Source: an uncultured Myxococcales bacterium (GTDB taxonomy: Bacteria; Myxococcota; Myxococcia; Myxococcales; Myxococcaceae). Taken from it: a stretch of DNA of 64,000 nucleotides. The notes below the pieces were generated by a model. It saw only the letters and a list, made by a program, of their open reading frames with translations. It was not told the DNA's origin and searched no databases. The position numbers and the translations under genes were made by a program. Below, piece after piece: positions 50,173 through 58,755 of this stretch; the first letter of the stretch is position 1; every line of letters begins with the position of its first letter. The stretch is from the NCBI GenBank assembly GCA_937980205.1, contig CALJKW010000077.1, positions 1-64,000 of the forward strand, given 5' to 3'.

Positions 50173-52386
50173 GTGCAGCGGTGCCTTGGACTTCTCGTCT
50201 TCGTTGCTGGCTGCACGTGCGGCACGCCGGTGGTGCCTTCACCGGACGGCGGTGACGAGGTCGCCGACTCCGGATCTGGTGGAGGGAATGCGGACGCCGG
50301 TGCGAGCGATGCGGGAACGCACGACGCCGGTGGGGAAGACGCGGGGATCAGCGCCGACGCGGGCGGTGTCGATGCGGGCCACGACGCAGGAAGTGGCGAC
50401 GCGGCAACACCGGACGCTGGCTACGACGCCGGCACCGGCTGCGAGCATCCGGTCGCCTGTTACACGTCGGAGCACGGCATGCCTGGCGTCGGGCGATGCC
50501 GAGCAGGCACGCAATGCGTGAGCACTCAGGATGCCGGTTGCTTCGGCGAGCTCGGTCCCGTCGCAGAGGCGTGCAACGGAATCGATGACGACTGCAACGG
50601 CATCGTCGACGACAAGTGTGGTTGTGCGTACGTGTCGCCGGCTGGCAGCGATTCGAATCCTGGGACGGCGAACCTGCCCGTCCGACGCATCATGGTCGGA
50701 ATCGAAGTCGCCGCGGATGCGGGGGTCGATCGCGTCTGCGTCGCCGCCGGCCCGAGCTGCCCGGCGACGGCCAGGTTCGGCGAGCACAGCGATGCAGAGG
50801 AGCGCCTCGTGATGCGTGACGGCATCTCCGTGTACGGCAGGCACGAGAGCACGACATGGACGCGCGATGCGGGGTGTCTCACCTGGTACACGGGCATGAG
50901 CGACGCCGGTGGAGTTCTCTTTGGGGCCACGGTCACGCGTCCAACGACGCTCGACGGATTTCGAGTCTTCGGGCCGACTCATGATCCGTATCAAGTCGCT
51001 GTTTCGATCGTCGGCAGTACTGGGGCAGTGCTCAGCAATGATGAAATTTCCGGGTGGATGACGCCGCAGATCTCGATCGGCATCGAAATCTCGGAAGGCG
51101 GAACGCCGACCATCACGCGATCGATGGTTCGCGCTGGGGTCGCGAGGGACGCCGGAATCGCCATCTGGAGCCGTGATTCGAGTCCGATCATCATCGACAA
51201 CTGCAGTGAGGTCGACGACGGTGGTCGCTGCACCGGGACGGGACCAGGTCAGGGCATTGTCGGCAGTTTCTCCTTCAACCCCGCGCGGGAGCTGACGGCG
51301 ATTCTGCTGGAGCGTTCGCCGCGCTCTGTCATCGAGAGGAACGCCATTCGGGGCAGCTCAGGGATCGTCGCTGCCAAGGCCAACTACGGCGTGCTGATAC
51401 GAGGCGATGCGACCGACATCGCCATTCGGCGCAACAGCATCGTCGGGGTTTCGGGATCGCAGGCGGAGGGGGTCGGCGTAGATCTCGAAGACTGCGCAGG
51501 CGCCTCGCCGCTCGTCGTAGACAACTTCCTCGTGAGCGGTGGAGAAACCTTCCATGCCCGCGGGGTCGGCGTTCGATCTGCTACAAACTGTCGACCCATC
51601 GTCACGCACAACGTCGACATCCGTGGATGCTACGCCGTGCTTCCCCCCGCAACCTGCATCGGAGTCGAAGCGACGGCCGGTCACATCGCGCTCATCGACA
51701 ACGCCGCGATCACGGGAGCCACGGGAAATGCATATCTCAGCGTTGGCGTTCACCTTGTCGGCGCGAGCGGTGTCATCGCGCGCAACGGGATCTCCGGTGG
51801 CTGCACGGGAGTGTCGAGCATCGGCGTCGTGAGCGATCGATCGAACGTCCGCTTCGAGAACAACGCGATCCGTGCGTGCGGCTCGCGGGAGGTCGTGGGC
51901 TTGCGCCTGCGAGCCTCGGACGCGGACGTCCACTCGAATACCATCGTCGCGGATTCCCACCTCGGCAGTGACTGCTATGGGGCGGCGATCGAGTTGGACG
52001 CTGCTGACGGAGGCGAGGATGCCGGCCCCTCGAACACGATCCGCAACAACGTGCTGCGCGCCTGGGGCACGTGCTTCCCTCACTACTCAGTCCTCGAACG
52101 AGACGCTCGGGTCACGCCTCGTGCGTTCGAGCACAATCTCCTCAATGCGTGGTGGGTGCTCTATCGGGACGACGGCATCACCGACGTCACCGATGCCGGC
52201 GCCCTCACGTCAGGCAACATCGCCGGCGATCCCGGCTTCGTGGACGCCGGCGACTTTCATCTGACGCCGACGTCCATCTGCCGCAACGCCGGCACCGATG
52301 CCGGCGCCCCGCTCGTCGACTTCGACGGCCATCCCCGACCCGCTGAGGGCGCCTTCGACATCGGCGCCGATGAATACGTGCCGTAG
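50173..52386 (+). CDS. Beta-helix lipoprotein with Asp-Ala-Gly linker
   Basis: This is a 737-residue protein from the GTG at 50173. The lipobox VAGC gives Cys14. Residues 20-90 repeat D-A-G with spacers (GASDAGTHDAGGEDAG). A metal-binding motif EACNGIDDDCNGIVDD (near residue 135) is of the MopE/Pfam PF11617 type frequent in myxobacteria. From about residue 155 to 700 there are many short strands with Asn/Gly turns (NGISGGCTGVSSIGVV and similar), the pattern of a right-handed parallel beta helix, often found in polysaccharide lyases and adhesins. Codon use around 51000-51400 looks less GC-rich than in neighbours, which may show later acquisition. It is on the surface; a catalytic site was not recognised. 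Confidence 0.85.
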   Translation: MQRCLGLLVFVAGCTCGTPVVPSPDGGDEVADSGSGGGNADAGASDAGTHDAGGEDAGISADAGGVDAGHDAGSGDAATPDAGYDAGTGCEHPVACYTSEHGMPGVGRCRAGTQCVSTQDAGCFGELGPVAEACNGIDDDCNGIVDDKCGCAYVSPAGSDSNPGTANLPVRRIMVGIEVAADAGVDRVCVAAGPSCPATARFGEHSDAEERLVMRDGISVYGRHESTTWTRDAGCLTWYTGMSDAGGVLFGATVTRPTTLDGFRVFGPTHDPYQVAVSIVGSTGAVLSNDEISGWMTPQISIGIEISEGGTPTITRSMVRAGVARDAGIAIWSRDSSPIIIDNCSEVDDGGRCTGTGPGQGIVGSFSFNPARELTAILLERSPRSVIERNAIRGSSGIVAAKANYGVLIRGDATDIAIRRNSIVGVSGSQAEGVGVDLEDCAGASPLVVDNFLVSGGETFHARGVGVRSATNCRPIVTHNVDIRGCYAVLPPATCIGVEATAGHIALIDNAAITGATGNAYLSVGVHLVGASGVIARNGISGGCTGVSSIGVVSDRSNVRFENNAIRACGSREVVGLRLRASDADVHSNTIVADSHLGSDCYGAAIELDAADGGEDAGPSNTIRNNVLRAWGTCFPHYSVLERDARVTPRAFEHNLLNAWWVLYRDDGITDVTDAGALTSGNIAGDPGFVDAGDFHLTPTSICRNAGTDAGAPLVDFDGHPRPAEGAFDIGADEYVP

Positions 52387-52398
52387 GCGGGCGAGTCC

Positions 52399-53007
52399 TC
52401 AGGCGCGCCCGAAGAGCGTGGCGACGTGCTGCGCCCGCTTCTCCAGCGAGTCCTCGTGTTCTGGGCGAACGTCCTCAGGCAGCTCGGTCAGCTGTGCGAG
52501 CGCGTCTGCGAGTGCGACGAGCTCCCCGCATGGAGTGCCGGGCTCGGGCGACCAGACCCGGCCCGAACGACTGCCGGCTACGAAATGGAAGTTCGTGCCG
52601 TCGAGCCCCAGCCTCTGAGCTTCCTGCCAGCGCGCACGAAGCAGCGCGGCGTCCCACGCGGCTCGGACCGCCTGAAACGCGGCTTCACCCAACTCTGCCG
52701 AGGTCCAGCGAGCTGCCGGTCGGCTCCGCTCGAAGTCTTCGCTCGTCGGCTGGCGCGAGCTGTCGCGTTCCCAGGCAGCGGCCCACAGCTGCGTCGTCAA
52801 TCGACCCGAGTGCACGACTCGGGCTGGCTGGCGGCGACCGGCGGTGCACACGAAGACTCCGCGCTCGACGTCGAACGACGGCAGCACCACCATCGAGAGC
52901 GTCGGCTCCTTCGGCGGAGCCAGAGCTCGACGCACGGCGAGGTGGTAGTGAATCGAACCCGACGCGAACGCACCCTCTTCGGGCTCGAGGTGCTCGGACA
53001 CGTTCAC
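52399..53007 (-). CDS. Hypothetical protein coupled to FHA/sigma-54 activator
   Basis: This is a 202-residue soluble protein from the GTG at 53007, whose start overlaps the stop of the activator gene (GTGA). It has a central beta-rich part (LSMVVLPSFDVERGVFVCTA) and two amphipathic C-terminal helices. No family is recognised. Coupled translation with the activator suggests a joint function, for instance modulating its activity. It converges on the beta-helix lipoprotein gene with 12 bases between. Confidence 0.68.
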   Translation of the reverse strand: MNVSEHLEPEEGAFASGSIHYHLAVRRALAPPKEPTLSMVVLPSFDVERGVFVCTAGRRQPARVVHSGRLTTQLWAAAWERDSSRQPTSEDFERSRPAARWTSAELGEAAFQAVRAAWDAALLRARWQEAQRLGLDGTNFHFVAGSRSGRVWSPEPGTPCGELVALADALAQLTELPEDVRPEHEDSLEKRAQHVATLFGRA

Positions 53008-54716
53008 CCCTTGTTCGAGATGCCGTGCTGCTTGATCTTGTGCGACAGCGTCCGCACGGGAATCGACAGCGCCCGCGCTGCCTCGGTGCGGTTCCCGCTC
53101 GCCGCGCGCAGCGCCTCGAGAATCACCTGCCGCTCGTAGCGCTGCACGTTGTCGCGCAGGTCCGACGCCGGAGTCGCCTCGTCCGCCTGCAGCACCGTCG
53201 CCGACAGCTCGCGCACGCGGCGCGGCAGATCGGCAGGCTGGATGAACGCCTCCTGCGCGACCACGACGGCGTGCTCGATCGCGTTGCGCAGCTCGCGGAT
53301 GTTCCCCGGCCACGGGTAGCGCAAGAGCAGCCGCGCCGCCTCGGGCGCGACGCCCTTCACGCTGCGCCCGTTCGCCGCGTTCGCCAGCGCCACGAAGCGG
53401 TCGGTCAGCGGCCCGAGCTCTTCCGGCCGCTCGCGCAGCGGCGGCACCTCGAGCGTCATCGCGTTCAGCCGGTACATCAGGTCCTCGCGGAACGTGCCCG
53501 CCTTCACCATCGCGTCGAGATCGCGGTGCGTCGCGGCCACGACGCGGACGTCGACGGTGAAGTCGCGGCTGCCGCCGACGCGCCGCACCTCCTTCGTCTC
53601 GAGCACGCGCAACAGCGCCGCCTGCGCCGCGGGCGAGAGCTCGCCCACCTCGTCGAGCAGCACCGTGCTTCCGTCCGCCTCTTCGAACACGCCGCGCGTC
53701 GAAGCCACCGCGCCGGTGAACGCGCCGCGCTCGTGGCCGAACAGCACGCTCTCGACGAGCGTCTGGGCGATGGCGCCGCAGTTGATGGAGACCAGCCGGT
53801 TCTTCGCCCGCGGGCTCTTCTCGTGAATCGCGCGCGCCAGCACCTCTTTGCCGACGCCGGTCTCTCCGCGGATGAGCACGGGAATCATCGAGCCGGCGAC
53901 GCGGTCGATGGTGGCGAAGATCTCCTTCATCGCGGGGCTCACGGCGACGAGCGAGCTGGCCGGCGCCGGGCGCGGAGCCGCGCGCGTCGAGTGCATCGCG
54001 TCGCGCGACGCCTCGAGCAGCGCCTCGGCCGAGGTGCCGTCGCGCGGGTAGGTGGCGATGCCGACCTGCAGCCTCTCCATCGCGAGCTTCTGCACGAGCC
54101 GCTGCGCGTCTTCGGCGGTGCCTTCGGCGAGCAGCACCTCGAAGGTGCGGTCTCCGTAGAGCGCGACGCGGTCGATCGAGCGCAGCTCTTCGCGCAGCGC
54201 CGCGGCGAACATCTTCGGCTCGCCCGGGTGCCGCAGCATCAGCACCGCGCACGTGCGGCCGAACGTCTTCGCGCGCTCGACCTCGTCGTCGAGCGAGGTG
54301 AGGAACTGATCGTGCGTGGCGATGCCGTGCGCGACGGCGGCGACGGGCCCGAGCACGTGCAGCGAGACGGTGACGGCGCCGAGCGTCACCTCGTCTCCGG
54401 GGCTCATCACCGCCTTCTTCACCAGCGCGCCGTTCAGCTTCGTGCCGTTCGTCGAGTCGAGGTCGGCGACGGTGACGGCGCCGCCCTCGACGCTGAAGCT
54501 CGCGTGCCGCCGCGAGATGCTGTCGTCGGAGATGGACAGCTCCGCCGACGGGTCGCGGCCGATGACGATGGCCGCGCCCTCGAACAGCCGCACGACGCGC
54601 GAGAGCTCGCCGTGAAACACCACCAGCGACAGGCCGCTGTGCCGGGCCTCGGCCGCGCGCGCGACGCCCTCGATCGTCTCGAGCCGATTCGTCGCGAGGT
54701 CGTTGGGGCCGGCCAT
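53004..54716 (-). CDS. FHA-domain sigma-54 activator with degenerate cyclase-like domain
   Basis: This is a 570-residue protein. Residues 35-115 are an FHA domain (VIGRDPSAELSISDDSISRR, H71 and DLDSTNGTKLNG), which binds phospho-threonine. Residues about 140-245 look like a degenerate GGDEF/class III cyclase-type fold without catalytic residues. The AAA+ domain starts near 260, with Walker A GETGVGKE (284-291) and GAFTGA (331-336), so it can contact sigma-54. A Fis-type helix-turn-helix lies at about 535-568 (GNRTEAARALSIPVRTLSHK). It would activate sigma-54 promoters upon a kinase signal. In myxobacteria such regulators are common and often act in development. Confidence 0.92.
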   Translation of the reverse strand: MAGPNDLATNRLETIEGVARAAEARHSGLSLVVFHGELSRVVRLFEGAAIVIGRDPSAELSISDDSISRRHASFSVEGGAVTVADLDSTNGTKLNGALVKKAVMSPGDEVTLGAVTVSLHVLGPVAAVAHGIATHDQFLTSLDDEVERAKTFGRTCAVLMLRHPGEPKMFAAALREELRSIDRVALYGDRTFEVLLAEGTAEDAQRLVQKLAMERLQVGIATYPRDGTSAEALLEASRDAMHSTRAAPRPAPASSLVAVSPAMKEIFATIDRVAGSMIPVLIRGETGVGKEVLARAIHEKSPRAKNRLVSINCGAIAQTLVESVLFGHERGAFTGAVASTRGVFEEADGSTVLLDEVGELSPAAQAALLRVLETKEVRRVGGSRDFTVDVRVVAATHRDLDAMVKAGTFREDLMYRLNAMTLEVPPLRERPEELGPLTDRFVALANAANGRSVKGVAPEAARLLLRYPWPGNIRELRNAIEHAVVVAQEAFIQPADLPRRVRELSATVLQADEATPASDLRDNVQRYERQVILEALRAASGNRTEAARALSIPVRTLSHKIKQHGISNKG

Positions 54717-54729
54717 GCGGCCCTCTTAG

Positions 54730-55386
54730 CTAACGCAGCGCCTGCTGTACCGCGAGCGCGTCGTCGACGAGCTCGTTGATGCGCTCGATCTTCAGCCGCC
54801 GCCCGTAGTGGAAGAGCAGGGTGCCGTTGAGGCCCTCGACCTGCACTCCCTTCGAGCCGAGCCGCGTGAACACCGACCGCGTCCGCTCATCGAAAAGCCG
54901 GCGCAGCTCGGCCTCGGAGTCGCCGGTCTGCAGCACGTACGCCTTCGAGAACTCCGGGTCCTCGTCGAAGTTGATGTCCTGACCGCCGAACAGCTTCCCG
55001 ACCGCGTCGAAGAACGCCATCTGCTTGCGCGCGAAGAAGTGCGGCATGGCCTTCGGCTTGTTCGGCTGCACCACGCAGATGGTCTGCTGGTACGTGTGCT
55101 GGTGTTTTCCCGAGCCGGTCGTGTACTGGTAGTCGCAGATCGCGAGCTGGTCGTCGCCGCGCGTCGTGCGGCACAGGTTGCGCAGGCGCCGCGAGTGGCC
55201 CTGGTTGAACAGCTTGAACTGCTGCAACGACCCGTGGAACCCGTTCCAGTCGGGGTCGAGGTTGAAGCCGTTGGTCGAGGCCCACCCGTGCACCGCGTCG
55301 GTGCGCTTCTGCTCGAGCCACTTCGCGAGGAAGTAGATGCCGACGACGAAGCCGACGAGTCCGACGATGGCGATGGCAGGTCCCAT
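54730..55386 (-). CDS. Membrane-anchored hypothetical protein
   Basis: This is a 218-residue protein from the ATG at 55386. One N-terminal membrane helix (about residues 3-22) is followed by a cytoplasmic body of about 190 residues with mixed strands and helices (NQGHSRRLRNLCRTTRGDDQ, then GLNGTLLFHYGRRL). I know similar hypothetical proteins from many bacteria, without function. It lies 13 bases upstream of the FHA activator gene on the same strand and so belongs to that operon. Confidence 0.75.
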   Translation of the reverse strand: MGPAIAIVGLVGFVVGIYFLAKWLEQKRTDAVHGWASTNGFNLDPDWNGFHGSLQQFKLFNQGHSRRLRNLCRTTRGDDQLAICDYQYTTGSGKHQHTYQQTICVVQPNKPKAMPHFFARKQMAFFDAVGKLFGGQDINFDEDPEFSKAYVLQTGDSEAELRRLFDERTRSVFTRLGSKGVQVEGLNGTLLFHYGRRLKIERINELVDDALAVQQALR

Positions 55387-55438
55387 GGGCGGCGCATTGT
55401 AGCTTGCGTGCGTTGGGGCACGTCGCAATGAGCGGGAG

Positions 55439-55777
55439 GTGCTCGACTTCATCCTCGAGCTGCTCCTCAACCTGGTGGGAGAGGCGTTCCTCGAGCTCAT
55501 CGGCAATCGTCGGGTTCGCGCACACCCCGTCGGGCGCGTGCTGCTGTACTCGTTCGCGGGCGTCGCGCTGGGTGCGGCGTCGACGCTCGTCTTCGACCGG
55601 CACTTCCTGCACTCGCAGACGCTGCAGCTGTGGAACCTGGCGATGGCGCCGGTGTTCGTCGGCAGCGTGAGCTGGCTCATCGCGCGGGCGCGGGACCGGT
55701 CGCCTTGGGGCGCGTTCTTCTCTGCGGCCTTCTTCGCCTTCGCGTTCGCGGCCGCGCGCCATCACCTGGCGGCCTGA
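55439..55777 (+). CDS. Small membrane protein
   Basis: This is a 112-residue protein from a GTG at 55439; the start is uncertain because GGGAG directly abuts it. Three hydrophobic helices are visible (about residues 35-53, 68-83, 90-107) with basic loops. No family is recognised. It lies 157 bases before the ECF sigma factor and 52 bases from the divergent gene. Confidence 0.6.
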   Translation: MLDFILELLLNLVGEAFLELIGNRRVRAHPVGRVLLYSFAGVALGAASTLVFDRHFLHSQTLQLWNLAMAPVFVGSVSWLIARARDRSPWGAFFSAAFFAFAFAAARHHLAA

Positions 55778-55804
55778 GGAAACGTGTCGGTCCCTCGAGA
55801 CGTA
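55778..55804 (+). promoter_or_regulatory. Candidate ECF-type promoter
   Basis: GGAAAC (55778-55783) resembles the GGAAC core of ECF -35 elements. After a 17-base spacer CGTA (55801-55804) resembles the CGT -10 element. It lies right after the stop of the small membrane protein gene and about 130 bases before the sigma factor start, where an autoregulatory promoter is expected. Confidence 0.3.
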
Positions 55805-55806
55805 CG

Positions 55807-55826
55807 TATCTGCGACTGTGCAGATA
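55807..55826. promoter_or_regulatory. Palindrome TATCTGC-N6-GCAGATA
   Basis: Two perfect seven-base arms separated by six bases form a 20-base dyad directly after the candidate ECF promoter. The arms are AT-rich for this genome. It could be the operator of a repressor controlling the sigma factor gene. Confidence 0.45.
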
Positions 55827-55934
55827 TCGAACGGAGCCCTTGTCTTGAGTCTTCCCGGGGTGTTGAACCTCCCCGTGGCCGGCCGGGACACGCCTGAAAC
55901 GAAGTCCGCACTGGGCCGTAGGCATGTCGGCGAC

Positions 55935-56474
55935 ATGTCGGAGGTCTCGGACGAAGAGCTGATGGGCCGCTTCGTCGACGGTGAAGAAGCGTGCTTCGAT
56001 CTGCTGTTCGACCGGCACGCGGCGGCGGTGCAGTCGTTCCTCGCGCGCATCGTCCGCGACCCCGAGCTCGCCCGCGACCTCTTGCAGCAGACGTTCCTCT
56101 CGCTCGTCCGCTCGCGCTTCCGCTACCAGCGCGGCACCAGCGTGCGGCCGTGGCTCTTCACCATCGCGGGGAACGCGGCGCGCGACCTGCTCCGGCACGA
56201 CAAGCAGGTGAAGGACCACGCGCGCGCCGTCGCCGCGGAGGACGAGAAGAGCACGAACGTGCTGCCCGACCCCGCGCTGCGCAAGCGCATGCTCGAGGCG
56301 CTCGAGGCGCTGCCGAAAGATCAGCGCGAGGCCGTCGTTCTGCACAAGGTCGAGGGGTGGTCGTTCGGCGAGATTGCCGCGGCTTTCGGCATCACCGAAA
56401 CTGCGGCACGAATCCGAGCGCACCGCGGCTACGAAAAGCTGCGCAGCCTGCTGGGTCCGGGGCTGGAGACCTGA
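55935..56474 (+). CDS. ECF RNA polymerase sigma factor
   Basis: This is a 179-residue protein from the ATG at 55935; an in-frame GTG at 55818 would add 39 residues without the usual sigma features. Region 2 (CFDLLFDRHAAAVQSFLARI, then ARDLLQQTFLSLVRSRFRY) and region 4 (LEALPKDQREAVVLHKVEGW, then IAAAFGITETAARIRAHRGY) are complete, and the linker is short, as in ECF factors. The gene is two bases before a polytopic membrane protein that is its probable anti-sigma factor. The carotenoid operon lies 1.3 kb downstream. In M. xanthus the CarQ/CarR pair of this kind controls light-induced carotenoid synthesis, so a similar role is possible. Confidence 0.9.
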   Translation: MSEVSDEELMGRFVDGEEACFDLLFDRHAAAVQSFLARIVRDPELARDLLQQTFLSLVRSRFRYQRGTSVRPWLFTIAGNAARDLLRHDKQVKDHARAVAAEDEKSTNVLPDPALRKRMLEALEALPKDQREAVVLHKVEGWSFGEIAAAFGITETAARIRAHRGYEKLRSLLGPGLET

Positions 56475-56476
56475 CG

Positions 56477-57133
56477 ATGAAGCTCGACGACCTGCTCAAA
56501 GACACGCTGCGCACGCCCGGCCCGGGTCGTGACGACCTCGAGGCGGTGCGCGCCGCGGCGCGCGCCGAGCTGCGCGGTGGAAAGCCGGTCGCGCCGTGGC
56601 CGAAGCAGCTCGCCGCGCTGCTCGGCATCGTCGGTGGCATCGCCGTGGGCGCGGCGGGGGTGCTGCTCGCCTCCGGCCAGACGACGGCCTCGGTGATTGC
56701 GGGCCACGGAGCACAGGTGCTGACGCTGATGGCCGTGGCCGTGGTGGCCGGCATCGCCGCGCTGCGGCCGAACTCCCCGGGACGGTGGATCGCGATGGCC
56801 GCCGGCGCGGTCGGCGCCGCGAGCCTGGTGTTCCTGCGCGTGCCGGGCGGGCCGGAGAGCCCCACCCCGTGGATGTGCACGGTGAGCCATCTCGGTGCAG
56901 GCCTGGTCCCGGTCGTCGTCGCGGTGATGCTGCTGCGCGGCTCAGCGCGGAGCGTGACGAAGGCCCTGCTCGCGGGCATCGCCGCGGGCTGCACCGGTGC
57001 GCTGCTCGGTGAGCTCGGCTGCGAGCAGAGCGCGCTGCACGTCGCCATCTGGCACCTCGGCGCTTGGGCGCTCGTGATTGCTGCGACGGTGGCGGTGTCG
57101 AGGCGCATCAAGCCGCGGTCGTACGCGCCCTGA
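56477..57133 (+). CDS. Polytopic membrane anti-sigma factor (CarR/NrsF-like)
   Basis: This is a 218-residue protein from the ATG at 56477, two bases after the sigma factor stop. The first 40 residues are cytoplasmic and charged (MKLDDLLKDTLRTPGPGRDD) and could bind the sigma factor. Six membrane helices follow (about 45-215). Conserved-looking Cys and His residues occur in the loops or helices (MCTVSHLGAG, ELGCEQSALHVAIWHLGAW), a feature of the NrsF/DUF1109 group. The layout (ECF gene, then multi-pass membrane protein) is that of CarQ-CarR in M. xanthus. The direct sequence relation to CarR could not be tested here. Confidence 0.75.
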   Translation: MKLDDLLKDTLRTPGPGRDDLEAVRAAARAELRGGKPVAPWPKQLAALLGIVGGIAVGAAGVLLASGQTTASVIAGHGAQVLTLMAVAVVAGIAALRPNSPGRWIAMAAGAVGAASLVFLRVPGGPESPTPWMCTVSHLGAGLVPVVVAVMLLRGSARSVTKALLAGIAAGCTGALLGELGCEQSALHVAIWHLGAWALVIAATVAVSRRIKPRSYAP

Positions 57134-57143
57134 CGTCAACAAC

Positions 57144-57192
57144 CGCGATCGGGGATCGGGCTCGTTCTCGACGACCAGGGTTGCCGATCGCG
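57144..57192. terminator. Inverted repeat between convergent genes
   Basis: CGCGATCGG (57144-57152) is complementary to CCGATCGCG (57184-57192). The loop is 31 bases, long for a terminator, and there is no T-run. It lies between the anti-sigma stop and the end of the convergent gene. Confidence 0.3.
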
Positions 57193-57207
57193 ATCCCGGC
57201 TGTTCGG

Positions 57208-57720
57208 CTATTCCGCGATCAGCGTCCCCAACAGCCCGAGCACCTCTTCCACGTCCGCCGACTTGAGCGCGCCCTGCTTCGCGTAACGCACGGCGCCGCT
57301 GCGGTCGACGAGGACGACGGTCGAGCTGTTCCCTTTCAGTGACCATGGCTGCTGGGTCATGACGCCGGTCCAGTCCAGGTAGACCGGGACGCCGATCTTC
57401 TTCTCGGTGTCCTTCACCGCGGCGATGACGAACTGTCTCGCCGGCACCCAGTCGTAGGCGGACACGTTCGCGATCGCGACGATGCTGACGGCGTCGAGCA
57501 GGCCCTTCTCCTTGCCGACGGCGAACAGCCGGTCCTTCAGCTCCTGGTTCAGGGTGGTCGAGGCGCGGTCCTCGTAGAACATCACCGCCGGGCGACCGCG
57601 AAACGCATCTGCGAGCCGCACGTACGTCTCCGCGGTGGTCGAGAGCTTCACCTCGTCCCCCTGTGACACCGAAGCACCCAACGCGATCAACACCGGCCAG
57701 CCGAGGTTCGACACGTGCAT
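57208..57720 (-). CDS. Thioredoxin-fold exported protein (YtfJ-like)
   Basis: This is a 170-residue protein from the ATG at 57720, beginning with a possible signal (LGWPVLIALGASVSQG). The body (KLSTTAETYVRLADAFRGRP, AVMFYEDRASTTLNQELKDR, WSLKGNSSTVVLVDRSGAVR) follows the thioredoxin-like fold of the YtfJ/redoxin group. It lacks the Cys-x2-Cys pair and in fact any cysteine, so it is not a disulfide reductase. It may bind a ligand in the periplasm. It is divergent from the carotenoid operon; only about 30 bases separate the likely starts. Confidence 0.75.
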   Translation of the reverse strand: MHVSNLGWPVLIALGASVSQGDEVKLSTTAETYVRLADAFRGRPAVMFYEDRASTTLNQELKDRLFAVGKEKGLLDAVSIVAIANVSAYDWVPARQFVIAAVKDTEKKIGVPVYLDWTGVMTQQPWSLKGNSSTVVLVDRSGAVRYAKQGALKSADVEEVLGLLGTLIAE

Positions 57721-57750
57721 AGCGCTCCACTACGTCCGGCTCCCAGAATC

Positions 57751-58755
57751 GTGTCTCTCGACGCGCTCTCGCGGTTCCAGCTCGAGCTGGAGGCGGAGCT
57801 CTCCTTTCGCGCCGACAGCGCCGACGAGCTCGGGCTCGACACCGCCTGGTCCGAGGCGCTGGCGGTAACGCGCGACTACGTGCTGCGGCCGGCCAAGCGC
57901 GTGCGCCCCACGCTCACCGCGCTCGGCTGGCTGGCGGCCGCCCCGTTCGCCTCGGCGGTTCCGCAGCCGGTGGTGCAGTTCGCCGCCGGGCTCGAGCTGC
58001 TCCACACGTTCATGCTGGTGCACGACGACGTCGCCGACCGTGCCCCCGCCCGTCGCGGCGGCCCCACGCTGCACCGCCTGCTCGGAGAGAACGAGGCCGT
58101 CGTCCTCGGAGACCACCTCTACGCGCGCGCCGTCGAAGCCATGGCCACCGTCGACTCGCCCGCCGCCGCGCAGACGCTGCGCTACGTGCTCGAGGTCTGC
58201 CGGCACACCGCCGCGGGCCAGTACCTCGACCTCGTCACCACGCGCGCCCCGCTCAGCCGCGTCACGCTCTTCCGCACGCTGAAGGTCGCGGAGCTCAAGA
58301 CGGCGCGGTACGGCTTCGTGGCGCCGCTCGCCTGCGGCGCGATGCTCGCCGGAGCGCCCGAGCCGCTGCTCGACCTGCTCAAGCGCGCCGGCCGCCACGC
58401 CGGTCTCGCGTACCAGCTGCGCGACGACCTCATCGGCCTGTTCGGAGACGACCGCGTCGCCGGCAAGGACGGCGGCGGAGACTTCCTCGAGGGCAAGCGC
58501 ACCTTCCCCGTCGTCGCCGCCTGGACCCGCGCCGACGACGCCGGCCGCGCCGAGCTCGAGGCGCTGTGGGCGAACCCTCAGGCCTCGCGCCTCGAGGAAG
58601 CCCGCGCGCTGGTGCGCCGCTGGGGCGGGCTCGATGCGACGCAGCGGCTCATCGACGCGCGGACGCGCAGCGCGCTCAAAGCCCTCGAGGCCGCGGGGCC
58701 GGCGGTCGCGCCGCTCGCGGCGCTGATGAAGGGCCTCGCGCGGAGAGCCGCGTGA
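57751..58755 (+). CDS. crtE: Geranylgeranyl diphosphate synthase
   Basis: This 334-residue trans-isoprenyl diphosphate synthase condenses isopentenyl diphosphate units to the C20 precursor of carotenoids in the cytoplasm. The first Asp-rich motif is HDDVADRAPARRGGPTLH; it has DDxxD, compatible with a C20 product. The second is YQLRDDLIGLFGD, followed by KDGGGDFLEGKRT. PAKRVRPTLTALGW is the conserved IPP-binding segment. The start is taken as the GTG at 57751; the GTG at 57715 would overlap the start of the divergent gene by six bases. The stop overlaps the next GTG (GTGA), and the same coupling continues through the operon. Confidence 0.9.
   Translation: MSLDALSRFQLELEAELSFRADSADELGLDTAWSEALAVTRDYVLRPAKRVRPTLTALGWLAAAPFASAVPQPVVQFAAGLELLHTFMLVHDDVADRAPARRGGPTLHRLLGENEAVVLGDHLYARAVEAMATVDSPAAAQTLRYVLEVCRHTAAGQYLDLVTTRAPLSRVTLFRTLKVAELKTARYGFVAPLACGAMLAGAPEPLLDLLKRAGRHAGLAYQLRDDLIGLFGDDRVAGKDGGGDFLEGKRTFPVVAAWTRADDAGRAELEALWANPQASRLEEARALVRRWGGLDATQRLIDARTRSALKALEAAGPAVAPLAALMKGLARRAA

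Noticed and set aside
57715..57750. GTG at 57715 as crtE start
   Set aside because: It would overlap the start codon of the divergent gene; the GTG at 57751 leaves room and keeps all conserved segments.
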